43,738 bases of DNA from DATLFS01 sp035540935 (lineage in GTDB: Bacteria > Actinomycetota > CADDZG01 > WHSQ01), in contig DATLFS010000039.1 in NCBI GenBank assembly GCA_035540935.1, positions 1-43,738 of the forward strand. Direction: 5' to 3'. The position numbers and the translations under genes are program-made. This document shows positions 1-8,508 of this stretch, piece by piece; position 1 is the first letter of the stretch, and each line of letters starts with the position of its first letter. A model generated the notes under the pieces. The model worked only from the letters and a program-made list of their open reading frames with translations. It made no database searches and was not told where the DNA came from.

Positions 1-2317
1 AGCTTCCACCGGAACTCCCGCCGGCCCCGCCGGACCCGCCCGTACCTTCGGAACCACCCGAGCTCGATCCGCCGCCGCTCGAGCCCGAGGACGTCCCTCC
101 ACCCGAGCCCGACGGCGCGCTCCCTCCACCCCGGCCTCTACCGGAACCCTCATTACGAGCGTGGGTTGGAGCGTCGCTCGCGCCCGATGGTGAGGCGTCC
201 CGCCTGGCGATCGTTGGACTGCACGAGGTCGCGGACGATCCTCCCGATTCGACCACACGCAAGACCTTCTCGCGGAAGCGCTTGGGCGTTTGGCGCGTCG
301 CCGGGCAGCCGGTGCGGGCATCTACGGTGATCTCCGCAAGTCCGTCCTTCGGCCGCGGGAAGTCCTTCACCGGATAACCCTCGAGAACGTTCGCCATGTA
401 GGCGCGCCATATCTGCGTCGGCCACGATCCGCCCGACACGTCGATCCTCGTCGGGCGGCAGACCCGTGCGGGCTTACCGCCGCAGTAGGTCTTCATCTCG
501 ATCGATGCCGCGGGATACCCGACCCACACCGCCGCCGTCAGCTGCGGCACGTACCCGACGAACCAGGCGTCGCGATACTCCTGCGCGGTGCCGGTCTTGC
601 CGGCCGCGGGACGACCGAGCTGCCCGGCCGTTCCGGTTCCCTGTTCGATCACGCCCTTCAGCGCGTCCGTGACGCCATAAGCGATCGCGCTGTCAAGCTG
701 CCGCGACCGATCGGGTTCGGCGGCGTAGATCTCCTTGCCCTTGTGATCGAGGATCCTCGTGATGGCGATCGGCGTCGGACGCTTGCCGTTCGTCGCGAAG
801 GTCGAGTAAGCCACGGCCATGCCGAGCGGGTTGACCGGGTTGGTTCCGAGAGCCCCCGACGGCACGGCCTCCAGCGGAGTCCGGATACCCAGCTGCTTCG
901 CCATCTCGACGACCGCGTCGGGGCCGATCTCGAGCACGAGGTTCGCGTAGGCGACGTTGATGCTCTTGATGGTCGCCTCGCGCAGCGACGCCGATCCGTA
1001 GTCGGCGTTACCGTAGTTGCACACCTTCCACGGCTCCCCGGCGTTCACCTCGGGGAACTCCTGGCATCCGGACGCGTCGAGGACCCGGCTCAAGGGGATC
1101 CCACGGGTCATGGCCGCGGCGAGCGCGAACGGTTTGAACGCCGAGCCCGCCTGCCGTCCCGTTCCCGGTGCCTTCTTGCCCCTTCCGAGCCTCGGCTCTG
1201 CGGCGATCGCCAGGTTCAGCTTGGCGAAGGGATCCTGCTTCTTGCTCTTGAAGTAGTCGCGGCCACCGACCATCGCCTTGATGTGTCCGGTGCGGGGATC
1301 CAGGGAGACGAGCGACCCGTACGGGTCGTCCTTCTCGGTCAGGACGGATGCGATCGCGTCTTCCGCAGCACGTTGATGCGACGGGACGAGGGTCGTGTGG
1401 ATCCGTAACCCGCCGGTGAACAGCGCTTTGCTCCTCTCCTCGGGGGTCTTGCCGAGGAACTCGAAGCGCGGGTCGAACACGAGGAGACGCTTCACGTAGT
1501 CCACGAAGTAGGGGGCGTCATACCGCCTCTGGCGGGGGTCGCGGATGAGCCCGAGTTTGGCCTGCGAGGCCCGGTCGAGCCGAGCGTCGTCGATGTAGCC
1601 GAGGTCGCGCATGGCCGTGAGAACCACATTTCGGCGACCCCGCGCCCGTTTGGGTGCGTCGCGCGGGTCGTACGCCTCGGGTGCCTTGATCACCCCGGCC
1701 AGCAGCGCCGACTGTGCCACGTTGAGCTTGCGTGCCGGGATGCCGAAGTACGTTTTCGCCGCGGCCTGGACGCCGTAGGCACCGTTGCCGAAGTAGACGC
1801 TGTTGAGGTACCGCTCGAGGATGGCGTCTTTCGAGAGCTTGCGCTCGATCTGGCGCGCCAGGGCCGCTTCGTTGAGTTTGCGCTCCAGCGTCTTCTCCGG
1901 CTGCTTCCGGCCCTCCGCGATGATGCGGTTCTTCACGTACTGCTGGGTGATGGTCGAACCGCCTTGCTCGACCTCTCCTTCCTTGATGTTGGTCACGGCG
2001 GCTCGAGCTATCCCCTGGAGGTCGATGCCGTCGTGCTCGTAGAAGCGGTGATCCTCGATCGCGATCACGGCTTCGATCAAGTGCTGCGGCATCTTCTCCA
2101 GGGGGACGACGGTTCGGTTCTTGGGGCCGTGGAACGTCGTGATCAGGTCGCCGTTGGCGTCGAAGAGTTTCGATGTCTGAGGCAGGAGCTGCGGCTGCAG
2201 GTCGGCCGCCTGCAGGCGGGGCAGCTGGGCGAGCTGTTTCAGTTCGGCACAACCCGAGGCCGCCAGCGCGAGCAGCAATGCCAGCGCGAGGGCGCGCGCC
2301 CCGGGTCCGCGATCCAT
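1..2317 (-). CDS. Class A penicillin-binding protein (PBP1A type), 3' end outside window
   Basis: Bifunctional peptidoglycan glycosyltransferase/transpeptidase acting outside the membrane. The frame is open from the ATG at 2317 to the window edge (772 codons, no stop seen). GT51 motifs are visible: EDHRFYEHDG with catalytic Glu about residue 88, then QGGSTITQQ. The transpeptidase triad is complete: SAFK (Ser392, Lys395), SIN (Ser452-Asn454) and KTG (Lys574). After about residue 690 the protein becomes a Ser/Gly-rich low-complexity tail running off the edge. The N-terminus is a short hydrophobic segment ending ASGC, resembling a lipoprotein signal rather than the usual cytoplasmic tail plus anchor. 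An in-frame GTG at 2338 would add VGKRPL and a more basic n-region. A TTGACC lies upstream, and TAAGCG sits 7 bases before the ATG. Confidence 0.95.
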   Translation of the reverse strand, partial: MDRGPGARALALALLLALAASGCAELKQLAQLPRLQAADLQPQLLPQTSKLFDANGDLITTFHGPKNRTVVPLEKMPQHLIEAVIAIEDHRFYEHDGIDLQGIARAAVTNIKEGEVEQGGSTITQQYVKNRIIAEGRKQPEKTLERKLNEAALARQIERKLSKDAILERYLNSVYFGNGAYGVQAAAKTYFGIPARKLNVAQSALLAGVIKAPEAYDPRDAPKRARGRRNVVLTAMRDLGYIDDARLDRASQAKLGLIRDPRQRRYDAPYFVDYVKRLLVFDPRFEFLGKTPEERSKALFTGGLRIHTTLVPSHQRAAEDAIASVLTEKDDPYGSLVSLDPRTGHIKAMVGGRDYFKSKKQDPFAKLNLAIAAEPRLGRGKKAPGTGRQAGSAFKPFALAAAMTRGIPLSRVLDASGCQEFPEVNAGEPWKVCNYGNADYGSASLREATIKSINVAYANLVLEIGPDAVVEMAKQLGIRTPLEAVPSGALGTNPVNPLGMAVAYSTFATNGKRPTPIAITRILDHKGKEIYAAEPDRSRQLDSAIAYGVTDALKGVIEQGTGTAGQLGRPAAGKTGTAQEYRDAWFVGYVPQLTAAVWVGYPAASIEMKTYCGGKPARVCRPTRIDVSGGSWPTQIWRAYMANVLEGYPVKDFPRPKDGLAEITVDARTGCPATRQTPKRFREKVLRVVESGGSSATSCSPTIARRDASPSGASDAPTHARNEGSGRGRGGGSAPSGSGGGTSSGSSGGGSSSGGSEGTGGSGGAGGSSGGS

Positions 2318-2450
2318 GAGAGGCCGCTTACCCACGGCTCCGACAGGTCAAGCGGAAAAGGCGCGGATAGCCATATTTCCGATCCATCGGGTCGCGGCGC
2401 AGCTCGTTATCCGGCTCTGGAGTGGGTAGTGACGCGGGAGGACATCGCCG

Positions 2451-2846
2451 GTGCACGGCGCGAAGGAGGCGAACGTGGAACGCGGAAGCTCGAAACACGG
2501 ATCGAGGATCGACGACGAGATGGCGGACGAGAGCGAGCCGTTGCAGCGAGCAGAGAAGGAGAACCGGGCGGACGAGGCGAGAGAGCACGAGCGGGCGGGG
2601 CGCGAGGACGCCGATGACGCCGGCGAGCCGCGCGGCACCGCGCCGGACCCGCACCTCGCAGGATCGCAGAGCAGCGCCGACGTCTACCCCCACCAGGAGA
2701 TGGAGGAGGGGGGCGCGAGCCATCCGAAGCCGAAGGATGGCGGCTCCGGTAAGAGCGACGAGGAGCGAGAGGAGGAGGACATCGACAACCCGGTCGACGA
2801 GGCTTCGGCCGACTCCTTCCCCGCCAGTGACTCACCTGCCTGGTGA
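2451..2846 (+). CDS. Small acidic disordered protein with C-terminal SFPASD motif
   Basis: 131 residues, almost entirely Glu, Asp, Arg, Lys, Ser and Gly, with no hydrophobic core and no signal peptide, so probably disordered and cytoplasmic. It ends DEASADSFPASDSPAW; closely similar C-terminal motifs (SFPASDPPxW) are familiar from many small bacterial proteins of unknown function, which argues that this frame is real despite its biased composition. The GTG start is preceded by a GGGAGGA Shine-Dalgarno sequence about 8 bases upstream (2436-2442). It is divergent from the penicillin-binding protein and 33 bases ahead of the DNA ligase. The function is not known; neighbouring overlapping frames on both strands were rejected as GC-driven. 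Confidence 0.65.
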   Translation: MHGAKEANVERGSSKHGSRIDDEMADESEPLQRAEKENRADEAREHERAGREDADDAGEPRGTAPDPHLAGSQSSADVYPHQEMEEGGASHPKPKDGGSGKSDEEREEEDIDNPVDEASADSFPASDSPAW

Positions 2847-2879
2847 CCCGGGCGGCGAACGCCGCGAGAAGATGACGTC

Positions 2880-4406
2880 GTGCTGCTCGACCGGCTCGTG
2901 GCGGCCTCGCAGAAGGTCGCATCCACCCGCTCGCGAATAGCGAAGCGAGACGCCATCGCCGCCGCGCTGCGGGCGGCGGGCCCGGATGAAGCCCGGCTCG
3001 TGGTGTCGTACCTGTCGGGAGAGCTGCCGCAGGGAAGCATCGGCGTCGGTCCGCGGTCGCTGCGCGACCTGCCGCCGCCGGCGACCGAAGCCCGGCTGAC
3101 GCTCCTCGAACTCGACGGCGCGCTCTCCCGGATCGCCGCGGCCGTCGGATCGGGCTCGCGCGGTGTTCGCGCCTCGGAGCTGGAGCGGCTGTTCGGGCGA
3201 GCCACGAGCGCAGAGCAGACGTTCCTCGTCGCGCTACTCGTCGGCGAGCTGCGGCAAGGTGCCCTCGCGGGCGTGATGACGGAAGCGGTCGCCGCCGCTG
3301 CCGACATCCCGGTGGCGGCCGTACGGCGCGCCGCGATGGTCTCGGGCGACCTCGCGGCGGTCGCGTCGGCGGCTCTCGCGGGAGGACCGGAGGCCCTCGG
3401 TGCCTTCTCGCTGCGGGTGCTCACACCCCTCCAACCGATGCTCGCCCAGAGGGCCGACGATGTGGAGGCGGCGTTGAACCGCGCCGGGGACGCCGTCGTC
3501 GAATGGAAGCTAGACGGGGCGCGGGTTCAGGTGCACCTCCTCGACGGCGAGGTGAGGGCGTTCACCCGCAACCTCGCGGACGTGACCGACCGCCTCCCGG
3601 AGGTCGTCGAGGTCCTGCGTTCGGGCGGCATCCGGAGCGCGATCGTCGACGGGGAAGTGATCGCCCTCCACGACGACGGACACCCTCGGCCCTTCCAGGT
3701 GACGATGAGCCGGTTCGGCAGCTCGCGCGGCGTCGACGTGCTCCGGTCGCAGGTTCCCCTCTCGCTGTTCTTGTTCGATTGCCTGCACCTGGACGGCGAG
3801 GATCTGATCGACCGGCCGACGCGGGAGCGGATCGCGGCGCTCGAAAGCGCCTTCTCTCCCGAGGTGATGGTCCCGCGCGTCTGGACGAGTGATCCGGCAG
3901 CGGCGCGCCGGGTTTTCGACGATGCGCTTCGGCGGGGGCACGAGGGCGTGATGGTGAAGGCTGCCGGCGCGCCGTACGAGGCAGGGAGGCGCGGAGCGGC
4001 GTGGATCAAAGTGAAGCGCGCCGTGACGCTCGACCTCGTGGTCCTCGCGGCGGAGTGGGGCCACGGCCGTCGCCGCGGATGGCTCAGCAACCTTCACCTC
4101 GGTGCGCGGGATGCCGACGGCGGATTCGTCATGCTCGGCAAGACCTTCAAGGGGATGACCGACGAGGTGCTTGAGTGGCAGACCGAAGAGCTGCTGAGGC
4201 GCGAGACGCGCCGCGACGGCATCGTCGTCTACGTGCGCCCGGAGCTCGTGGTCGAGGTCGCCTTCGACGGATTGCAGTCGAGCACGCGCTATCCCGCGGG
4301 GCTCGCGCTGAGGTTCGCGCGGATAAAGGGGTATCGGCCGGACAAATCGGCCGGCGAGGCCGACACGATCGAGACGGTGCGCGCGTTGCACGAAGGCGCG
4401 GCCTGA
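2880..4406 (+). CDS. ligB: ATP-dependent DNA ligase (LigB-like)
   Basis: 508 residues, about the length of mycobacterial LigB and archaeal-type ATP ligases. An N-terminal helical DNA-binding domain (about 1-190) is followed by the adenylation domain, with motif I EWKLDGAR carrying the nucleophilic Lys210, motif III LFLFDCLHLDG, motif IV EGVMVKA and motif V WIKVKR, then an OB-fold (about 395-500). All nucleotidyl-transfer motifs are present, so it should seal nicks using ATP. The replicative NAD-dependent LigA is not in this window; LigB-type enzymes are usually accessory repair ligases. The GTG start at 2880 is weakly supported by a preceding GAGAAG; no better in-frame start lies close by. 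Confidence 0.93.
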   Translation: MLLDRLVAASQKVASTRSRIAKRDAIAAALRAAGPDEARLVVSYLSGELPQGSIGVGPRSLRDLPPPATEARLTLLELDGALSRIAAAVGSGSRGVRASELERLFGRATSAEQTFLVALLVGELRQGALAGVMTEAVAAAADIPVAAVRRAAMVSGDLAAVASAALAGGPEALGAFSLRVLTPLQPMLAQRADDVEAALNRAGDAVVEWKLDGARVQVHLLDGEVRAFTRNLADVTDRLPEVVEVLRSGGIRSAIVDGEVIALHDDGHPRPFQVTMSRFGSSRGVDVLRSQVPLSLFLFDCLHLDGEDLIDRPTRERIAALESAFSPEVMVPRVWTSDPAAARRVFDDALRRGHEGVMVKAAGAPYEAGRRGAAWIKVKRAVTLDLVVLAAEWGHGRRRGWLSNLHLGARDADGGFVMLGKTFKGMTDEVLEWQTEELLRRETRRDGIVVYVRPELVVEVAFDGLQSSTRYPAGLALRFARIKGYRPDKSAGEADTIETVRALHEGAA

Positions 4407-4437
4407 TCTCGCTCGTTTGGCACCTCCTCACCCGGGC

Positions 4438-4599
4438 ATGACCGGCCGCATGGGACTCGTACTGCTGCTCTTGCTGCTTGCGATCGTCTTCGGCGGCGTC
4501 GGCTTGTTCGTCGAAGGCCTCAAGTGGCTCTTGATCATCGCCCTGATCCTGTTCGTGATCGGGGCCCTAACCGGCTACCGCGGCCGAACGCGCGTTTAG
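4438..4599 (+). CDS. Small hydrophobic membrane protein
   Basis: 53 residues. A short N-terminus (MTGRMG) is followed by two hydrophobic segments, about 7-25 and 30-48, and a basic C-terminus (YRGRTRV). Tiny two-helix proteins of this appearance are common in Gram-positive genomes, often annotated only as hydrophobic protein. It lies 31 bases after the ligase and may be cotranscribed. I chose ATG 4438; an upstream in-frame GTG-type start at 4417 would add a proline-rich stretch atypical of the family. Function unknown. Confidence 0.6.
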   Translation: MTGRMGLVLLLLLLAIVFGGVGLFVEGLKWLLIIALILFVIGALTGYRGRTRV

Positions 4600-4676
4600 G
4601 CGACACCGCCCGGCGCGCCCATAAGCAGCGACGTTCGCCGGCGCGACCCTCCTTTCCGCCGCCGACGCGCTCCCAC

Positions 4677-4682
4677 TACGCT
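4677..4682 (+). promoter_or_regulatory. Leaderless -10 element, TACGCT
   Basis: TACGCT ends 7 bases before ATG 4690 and there is no Shine-Dalgarno sequence. The spacing matches transcription starting at the ATG itself and favours 4690 over the GTG at 4684, which would lie only one base after the hexamer. No convincing -35 is seen. Confidence 0.4.
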
Positions 4683-4689
4683 GGTGCGG

Positions 4690-6981
4690 ATGATGAAGAT
4701 CTGCACCGTCTGCCGCGAGGAGAACTCCGAACGCGCCCGCTTCTGCCAGGGATGCGGAACCCTTCTGCGCGCCGAGCCGGTGAGGGAGACGCGACGGACG
4801 GTGACGGTCGTCTTCAGCGACGTCTCGGGGTCGACCCGTCTCTCGCAACGGCTCGACCCCGAGACCTTCAGAACCGTCATGTCTCGGTATTTCGACGAGA
4901 TGAGCGCCGTCCTCGAGCGTCACGGCGGGACGGTGGAGAAGTTCATCGGCGACGCGCTGATGGCCGTATTCGGGATGCCGGAGCTGCACGAGGACGACGC
5001 GCTGCGAGCCGTGAGGGCCGCGGTCGACATGCGAGCAGCTCTCGACTCGCTGAACGCCGAGTTCTCGCAGCGATGGGGAACCTCGCTCGCGGTGAGAACC
5101 GGCGTCAACACGGGTGAGGTCGTCGCCGGAGACCCGTCCCGGGGGCAATCGCTCGTCACCGGCGAGGCGGTCAACCTGGCCGCGCGCCTGGAGAGCGCGG
5201 CGGCGGCAGGGGAGATCCTGATCGGCAAGGAGACCCACGGGCTCGTGAAGGACGCCGTCCGGGCGGAGCCGGTCGAGCCGTTGTCGCTGAAGGGGATCGG
5301 GCAGCCCGTTCGCGCCTTCCGATTGCTGGAGGTGATACCCGGAGCATCGGGGCGCGCCCGCCGCCTGGACACGCCGCTCGTCGGGCGCGATCAGGAACTA
5401 TCTCTACTCGAGAGCGCTTTCCGCGGCGCGGTCGAGGACCGCGCCTGCCGGATCTTCACGATCTCAGGCGCGGTGGGTGTCGGCAAGACACGGCTCGCGT
5501 TGGAGTTCCGGCGAACGGTGGAGCCGGACGCCCTCGTTCTCGAGGGCCGCTGCGTCTCCTACGGCGAGGGGAGCACGTTCCGCCCGCTGCTCGAGATCGT
5601 CCGGGATGCCGTGGGCGTCACTGAGGAGGACGACGCAGCCGCGGCACGCGCCAAGATAGTCGCCTTCCTGGAGGACGAGCCGGGCGCGCAGGACATAGCC
5701 GGCCACGTAGCGAAGCTGGTCGGCCTCTCGGAGACCTCCGCGCCCGCGCCGGAGAGCTTTCCCGCGGTGCTGCAACTCTTGGAGGCCCTGGCGCGCCGCC
5801 GCCCCCTCGTGGTCCTTCTCGACGACATCCATTGGGCGGAGGCGACGTTCCTCGACCTCCTGGAGTACCTGCGGGAGCACTCCACAGGCGCGCCGATCTT
5901 CCTTCTGTGCGTCGCGCGGTCCGAGCTGCTCGACAGATATCCCGCATGGGGAGAGGAGCGGATGCTCGCGCTCTCACCCCTCTCCGACCACGAATGCCGG
6001 CGTTTGGTTGAGTACGTGCTGGGAGCGGGGAACCCCACGGCGGAGGCGCAGGAGCGCATCGTGGCGGCGGCGGAAGGCAACCCGCTCTTCCTCGAAGAGA
6101 CCCTGGCGATGCTCATCGACGAGGGTCTCCTGGTGGACGAGCAGGGTCGGTACGTCCTCCGGATCGACCCCGCGAGCATCGTCAAGGTCCCGCCGACGAT
6201 CCAAGCTGTGCTCGCCGCGCGTCTCGATCGTCTCTCGGACGACGAACGTCGTGTGATGGAGACGGCCGCCGTGATCGGTGACGTCTTCCATGCCGACGAG
6301 CTCGAGGCGCTGCTGCCGGAGCCGGTCACCGAGCGCGGCGCCTCCGTCTTGGCGGACCTCGCGGCCAAGGAGTTCATCCGGCCGGAGACGGCCGGTTTCG
6401 TCCGGCGGGATGCTTTCCGGTTCCATCATTCGCTCATCCGCGACGTCGCGTACGAGCAGGTTCCGAAGGGCGACCGCGCCGACCTTCACGAGAGGCTGGC
6501 GACTTGGCTCGATTCGGGGCGGCGGGCGTGGTCGCGGTGGCTCGGCGAGACGATCGCCTATCACCTCGAGCGCGCGTACTGGTATCGCGCCGAGCTGGGA
6601 CCCGTGGATGCACGTGGCCGCGCCCTCGCGACCCGCGCCGGCGAGGAGCTCGCATCGGCCGGCCGCAAGGCCTACGCGGCTCGCGATGTGCCGGCGGCGG
6701 CGAACCTCCTGCGGCGGGCTACGTCACTGCTGCCATCCGGTCACCCGGATCGGCTCGAGCTACTGCCGGTGTTCGCGGAGGCGCTCGTGGAGCTCGGCGA
6801 GTACGACGAGGCGCATCCGGTCGTGGCGGAGGCGATCGAGACGGCGCGCGCGGTGGGTCACCGGGGCGTGGAGAGCCACGCCCTGATCGTGCTGCTCAAG
6901 CTGCCGCGGCGCGCCGGCTTCTCTTTGTCGCTCGGCTACGGCATAGGCGGAGACGAGATCGTGAGGCGTCGGCGGGACTGA
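4690..6981 (+). CDS. Zinc-ribbon class III adenylate/guanylate cyclase fused to AAA NTPase, short C-terminus
   Basis: Predicted cyclic-nucleotide synthase of 763 residues. Domains in order: zinc ribbon (C5xxC8 and C19xxC22); class III cyclase domain about 37-205 with metal-binding FSDVSGST (Asp44), KFIGD (Lys84, Asp88) and the AVNLAARLE motif, so the catalytic set looks intact; an AAA/STAND-type NTPase with Walker A GAVGVGKT at about 260 and Walker B LLDDIHW at about 374; then a helical region to the end. Relatives usually carry several hundred further residues of TPR-like repeats and exceed 1000 residues. Here the repeat pattern breaks after ALIVLLKL and the protein stops about 25 residues later. 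No continuation is seen in other frames, so the C-terminus looks truncated. Ends 3 bases from the convergent DUF4235 gene. Confidence 0.88.
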   Translation: MMKICTVCREENSERARFCQGCGTLLRAEPVRETRRTVTVVFSDVSGSTRLSQRLDPETFRTVMSRYFDEMSAVLERHGGTVEKFIGDALMAVFGMPELHEDDALRAVRAAVDMRAALDSLNAEFSQRWGTSLAVRTGVNTGEVVAGDPSRGQSLVTGEAVNLAARLESAAAAGEILIGKETHGLVKDAVRAEPVEPLSLKGIGQPVRAFRLLEVIPGASGRARRLDTPLVGRDQELSLLESAFRGAVEDRACRIFTISGAVGVGKTRLALEFRRTVEPDALVLEGRCVSYGEGSTFRPLLEIVRDAVGVTEEDDAAAARAKIVAFLEDEPGAQDIAGHVAKLVGLSETSAPAPESFPAVLQLLEALARRRPLVVLLDDIHWAEATFLDLLEYLREHSTGAPIFLLCVARSELLDRYPAWGEERMLALSPLSDHECRRLVEYVLGAGNPTAEAQERIVAAAEGNPLFLEETLAMLIDEGLLVDEQGRYVLRIDPASIVKVPPTIQAVLAARLDRLSDDERRVMETAAVIGDVFHADELEALLPEPVTERGASVLADLAAKEFIRPETAGFVRRDAFRFHHSLIRDVAYEQVPKGDRADLHERLATWLDSGRRAWSRWLGETIAYHLERAYWYRAELGPVDARGRALATRAGEELASAGRKAYAARDVPAAANLLRRATSLLPSGHPDRLELLPVFAEALVELGEYDEAHPVVAEAIETARAVGHRGVESHALIVLLKLPRRAGFSLSLGYGIGGDEIVRRRRD

Positions 6982-6984
6982 CGT

Positions 6985-7269
6985 TTAGGCCGGCCCTCCC
7001 GTGGGCGGCTTGATCATGTCGCGCACCGCCTGGCGCGCCGCGCCCGTCGTGGCGCCGACGAGCCCGATCCACAGAGCCTTCTTCGCGATCGATACCGGTT
7101 CGTCCGCCTGCGGCGGGTTCTCTCGGGTGGCGAGTCTCCACCCGGTCGTCACGACGTAGGTCGCCACCTTCACCGCGATGACGCCCGCGATGACGGCGCC
7201 GACCGTCTGGAGAAGCGTCGGTTTCTGGGGCGGGACGCCCGATGCGGTCGGCTGGGTCTTTCGGCCCAT
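6985..7269 (-). CDS. DUF4235-like small membrane protein
   Basis: 94 residues with a hydrophobic segment about 20-42 (TVGAVIAGVIAVKVATYVV), a W-R-L-A-T stretch, a charged loop, and a second amphipathic or hydrophobic segment about 62-85. Length and pattern resemble the actinobacterial DUF4235 family of unknown function; I am moderately sure. The start is fixed by an excellent AGGAGG about 4 bases ahead of ATG 7269. It is the last gene of the minus-strand mgtE-phoU/trkA operon, with only 9 bases between it and the preceding stop. Confidence 0.65.
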   Translation of the reverse strand: MGRKTQPTASGVPPQKPTLLQTVGAVIAGVIAVKVATYVVTTGWRLATRENPPQADEPVSIAKKALWIGLVGATTGAARQAVRDMIKPPTGGPA

Positions 7270-7278
7270 GGTCCTCCT

Positions 7279-8508
7279 TTACGTTTCCGCGAGCTCGCGC
7301 TGCATGCCGAGGATGCCATCCAGCTCTTCCCCACCCTCCGGCGGGCCAATCGCGATGATGCGATCGCCGCCTTGCAGGCGGAATCCCGGCTTCGGACGGT
7401 ACGTCCACCGGCGTCCGCGTTGCACCGCCAGCACGAACATCCCGGTCTCGGTTTCGATCATCAGCTCCTTGATCGAGCGTGTGTCCGCGGCCGAGGAGCT
7501 CTGCACGATCCCCTCGTAGCCCACTTCGTCGCTCTCCACGAGCGCCGCTGCGATCACGGGATGGAGCTCTTCACCGGCCTCGACCAGTCGTGTCATGCCG
7601 CGCGCAGAGTCGAAGATCATCTCGCTCGCTCCGGCCAGACGGATGAGGCCGCGCAGTTCGTCGGGGTTGCGCGCCTCCTGCGCGCTACGAAGCACCCACG
7701 ACTCGAGCTCGTCGTGCACCGCGTCCGATCGAGCCTCTAGGTTCGATACCTCCGCGGCCAGCGCGCGGTCGTTGAAGAGGAGCGCGGAGTAGGCGAGGCC
7801 GACCGCCACTTCGGCCGAGTTCTTCATCTCGACGAGGAGGTCGACGGCGCGATCGAGGTCGGACAGGACGATCTCGGGGGCGTCGGGAGGGTCCGGCAGG
7901 CTCGGCGCGCCCATGAGATTGCGGGCCAGCTCGACCCCGTCCTCGGGTCCCTTCACCAGGAGCACGTCTCCCTCGGCCACGACGTAGTTCGGACCCGGGT
8001 CGAGGTTCCAGTCACCGCCCCGGCGTGCCGCGAGTATCCACATGCCGATCTCGACCGGCATCATCAGCTCGCGCAGTGACTGGCCGATGGTCGGCGCGCC
8101 GGTGCGCACCTTGATGCGCGAGACGATCTCGTCCGCATGCCTGAGGTCCTTGCGGAGGTCGTCGACGATCCCCAGGCCGGACGAGACGACCCTGGCGATG
8201 TCTTCGGCCGCGTCGGCGATCTTCTCGACCGCCGAAGCGATCTCGAGGACACCGGCCATATGCTCCGCGTCCTCCGGGCTTCGAGCCGCGAGGATCGCGA
8301 GCTTCCGCAGCTGCTGGAGGTAGACCGACATGCGATCTTCGAGCTGCGTCACCTCGCTTGCCAGGCTCTCGTCCGAGAAGAACACCGCGGCGTACGCGAG
8401 GTCGACCATGAGCTCCGACGAATCTTTGATCTCCGCCAGGAGCTCCTTGACGGTATGCGGACCTTCTCCTGCCCCCACTCGTCGTTCTCCCTTCTTATCC
8501 TTCGCCAT
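7279..8508 (-). CDS. Tandem PhoU/TrkA-C regulatory protein
   Basis: 409 residues arranged as two similar halves. Each has a helical PhoU-like domain (about 20-115 and 210-310, with the related phrases LMVDLAYAAVFF and VAVGLAYSALLF) followed by a TrkA-C/RCK-C domain (about 120-200 and 325-400, with GDVLLVKGPEDG and GDRIIAIGPPEGG). TrkA-C domains bind ligands and gate cation transporters or channels; PhoU domains regulate transport. Its ATG overlaps the TGA of the MgtE-like transporter gene (ATGA), so it is probably a cytoplasmic regulator of that transporter. The start MAKDKK is chosen because the frame upstream is only the transporter read out of frame. Confidence 0.88.
   Translation of the reverse strand: MAKDKKGERRVGAGEGPHTVKELLAEIKDSSELMVDLAYAAVFFSDESLASEVTQLEDRMSVYLQQLRKLAILAARSPEDAEHMAGVLEIASAVEKIADAAEDIARVVSSGLGIVDDLRKDLRHADEIVSRIKVRTGAPTIGQSLRELMMPVEIGMWILAARRGGDWNLDPGPNYVVAEGDVLLVKGPEDGVELARNLMGAPSLPDPPDAPEIVLSDLDRAVDLLVEMKNSAEVAVGLAYSALLFNDRALAAEVSNLEARSDAVHDELESWVLRSAQEARNPDELRGLIRLAGASEMIFDSARGMTRLVEAGEELHPVIAAALVESDEVGYEGIVQSSSAADTRSIKELMIETETGMFVLAVQRGRRWTYRPKPGFRLQGGDRIIAIGPPEGGEELDGILGMQRELAET

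Noticed and set aside
6905..7013. Frameshift in the cyclase C-terminus restoring a longer protein
   Set aside because: Neither alternative forward frame continues the TPR-like pattern; truncation fits better.
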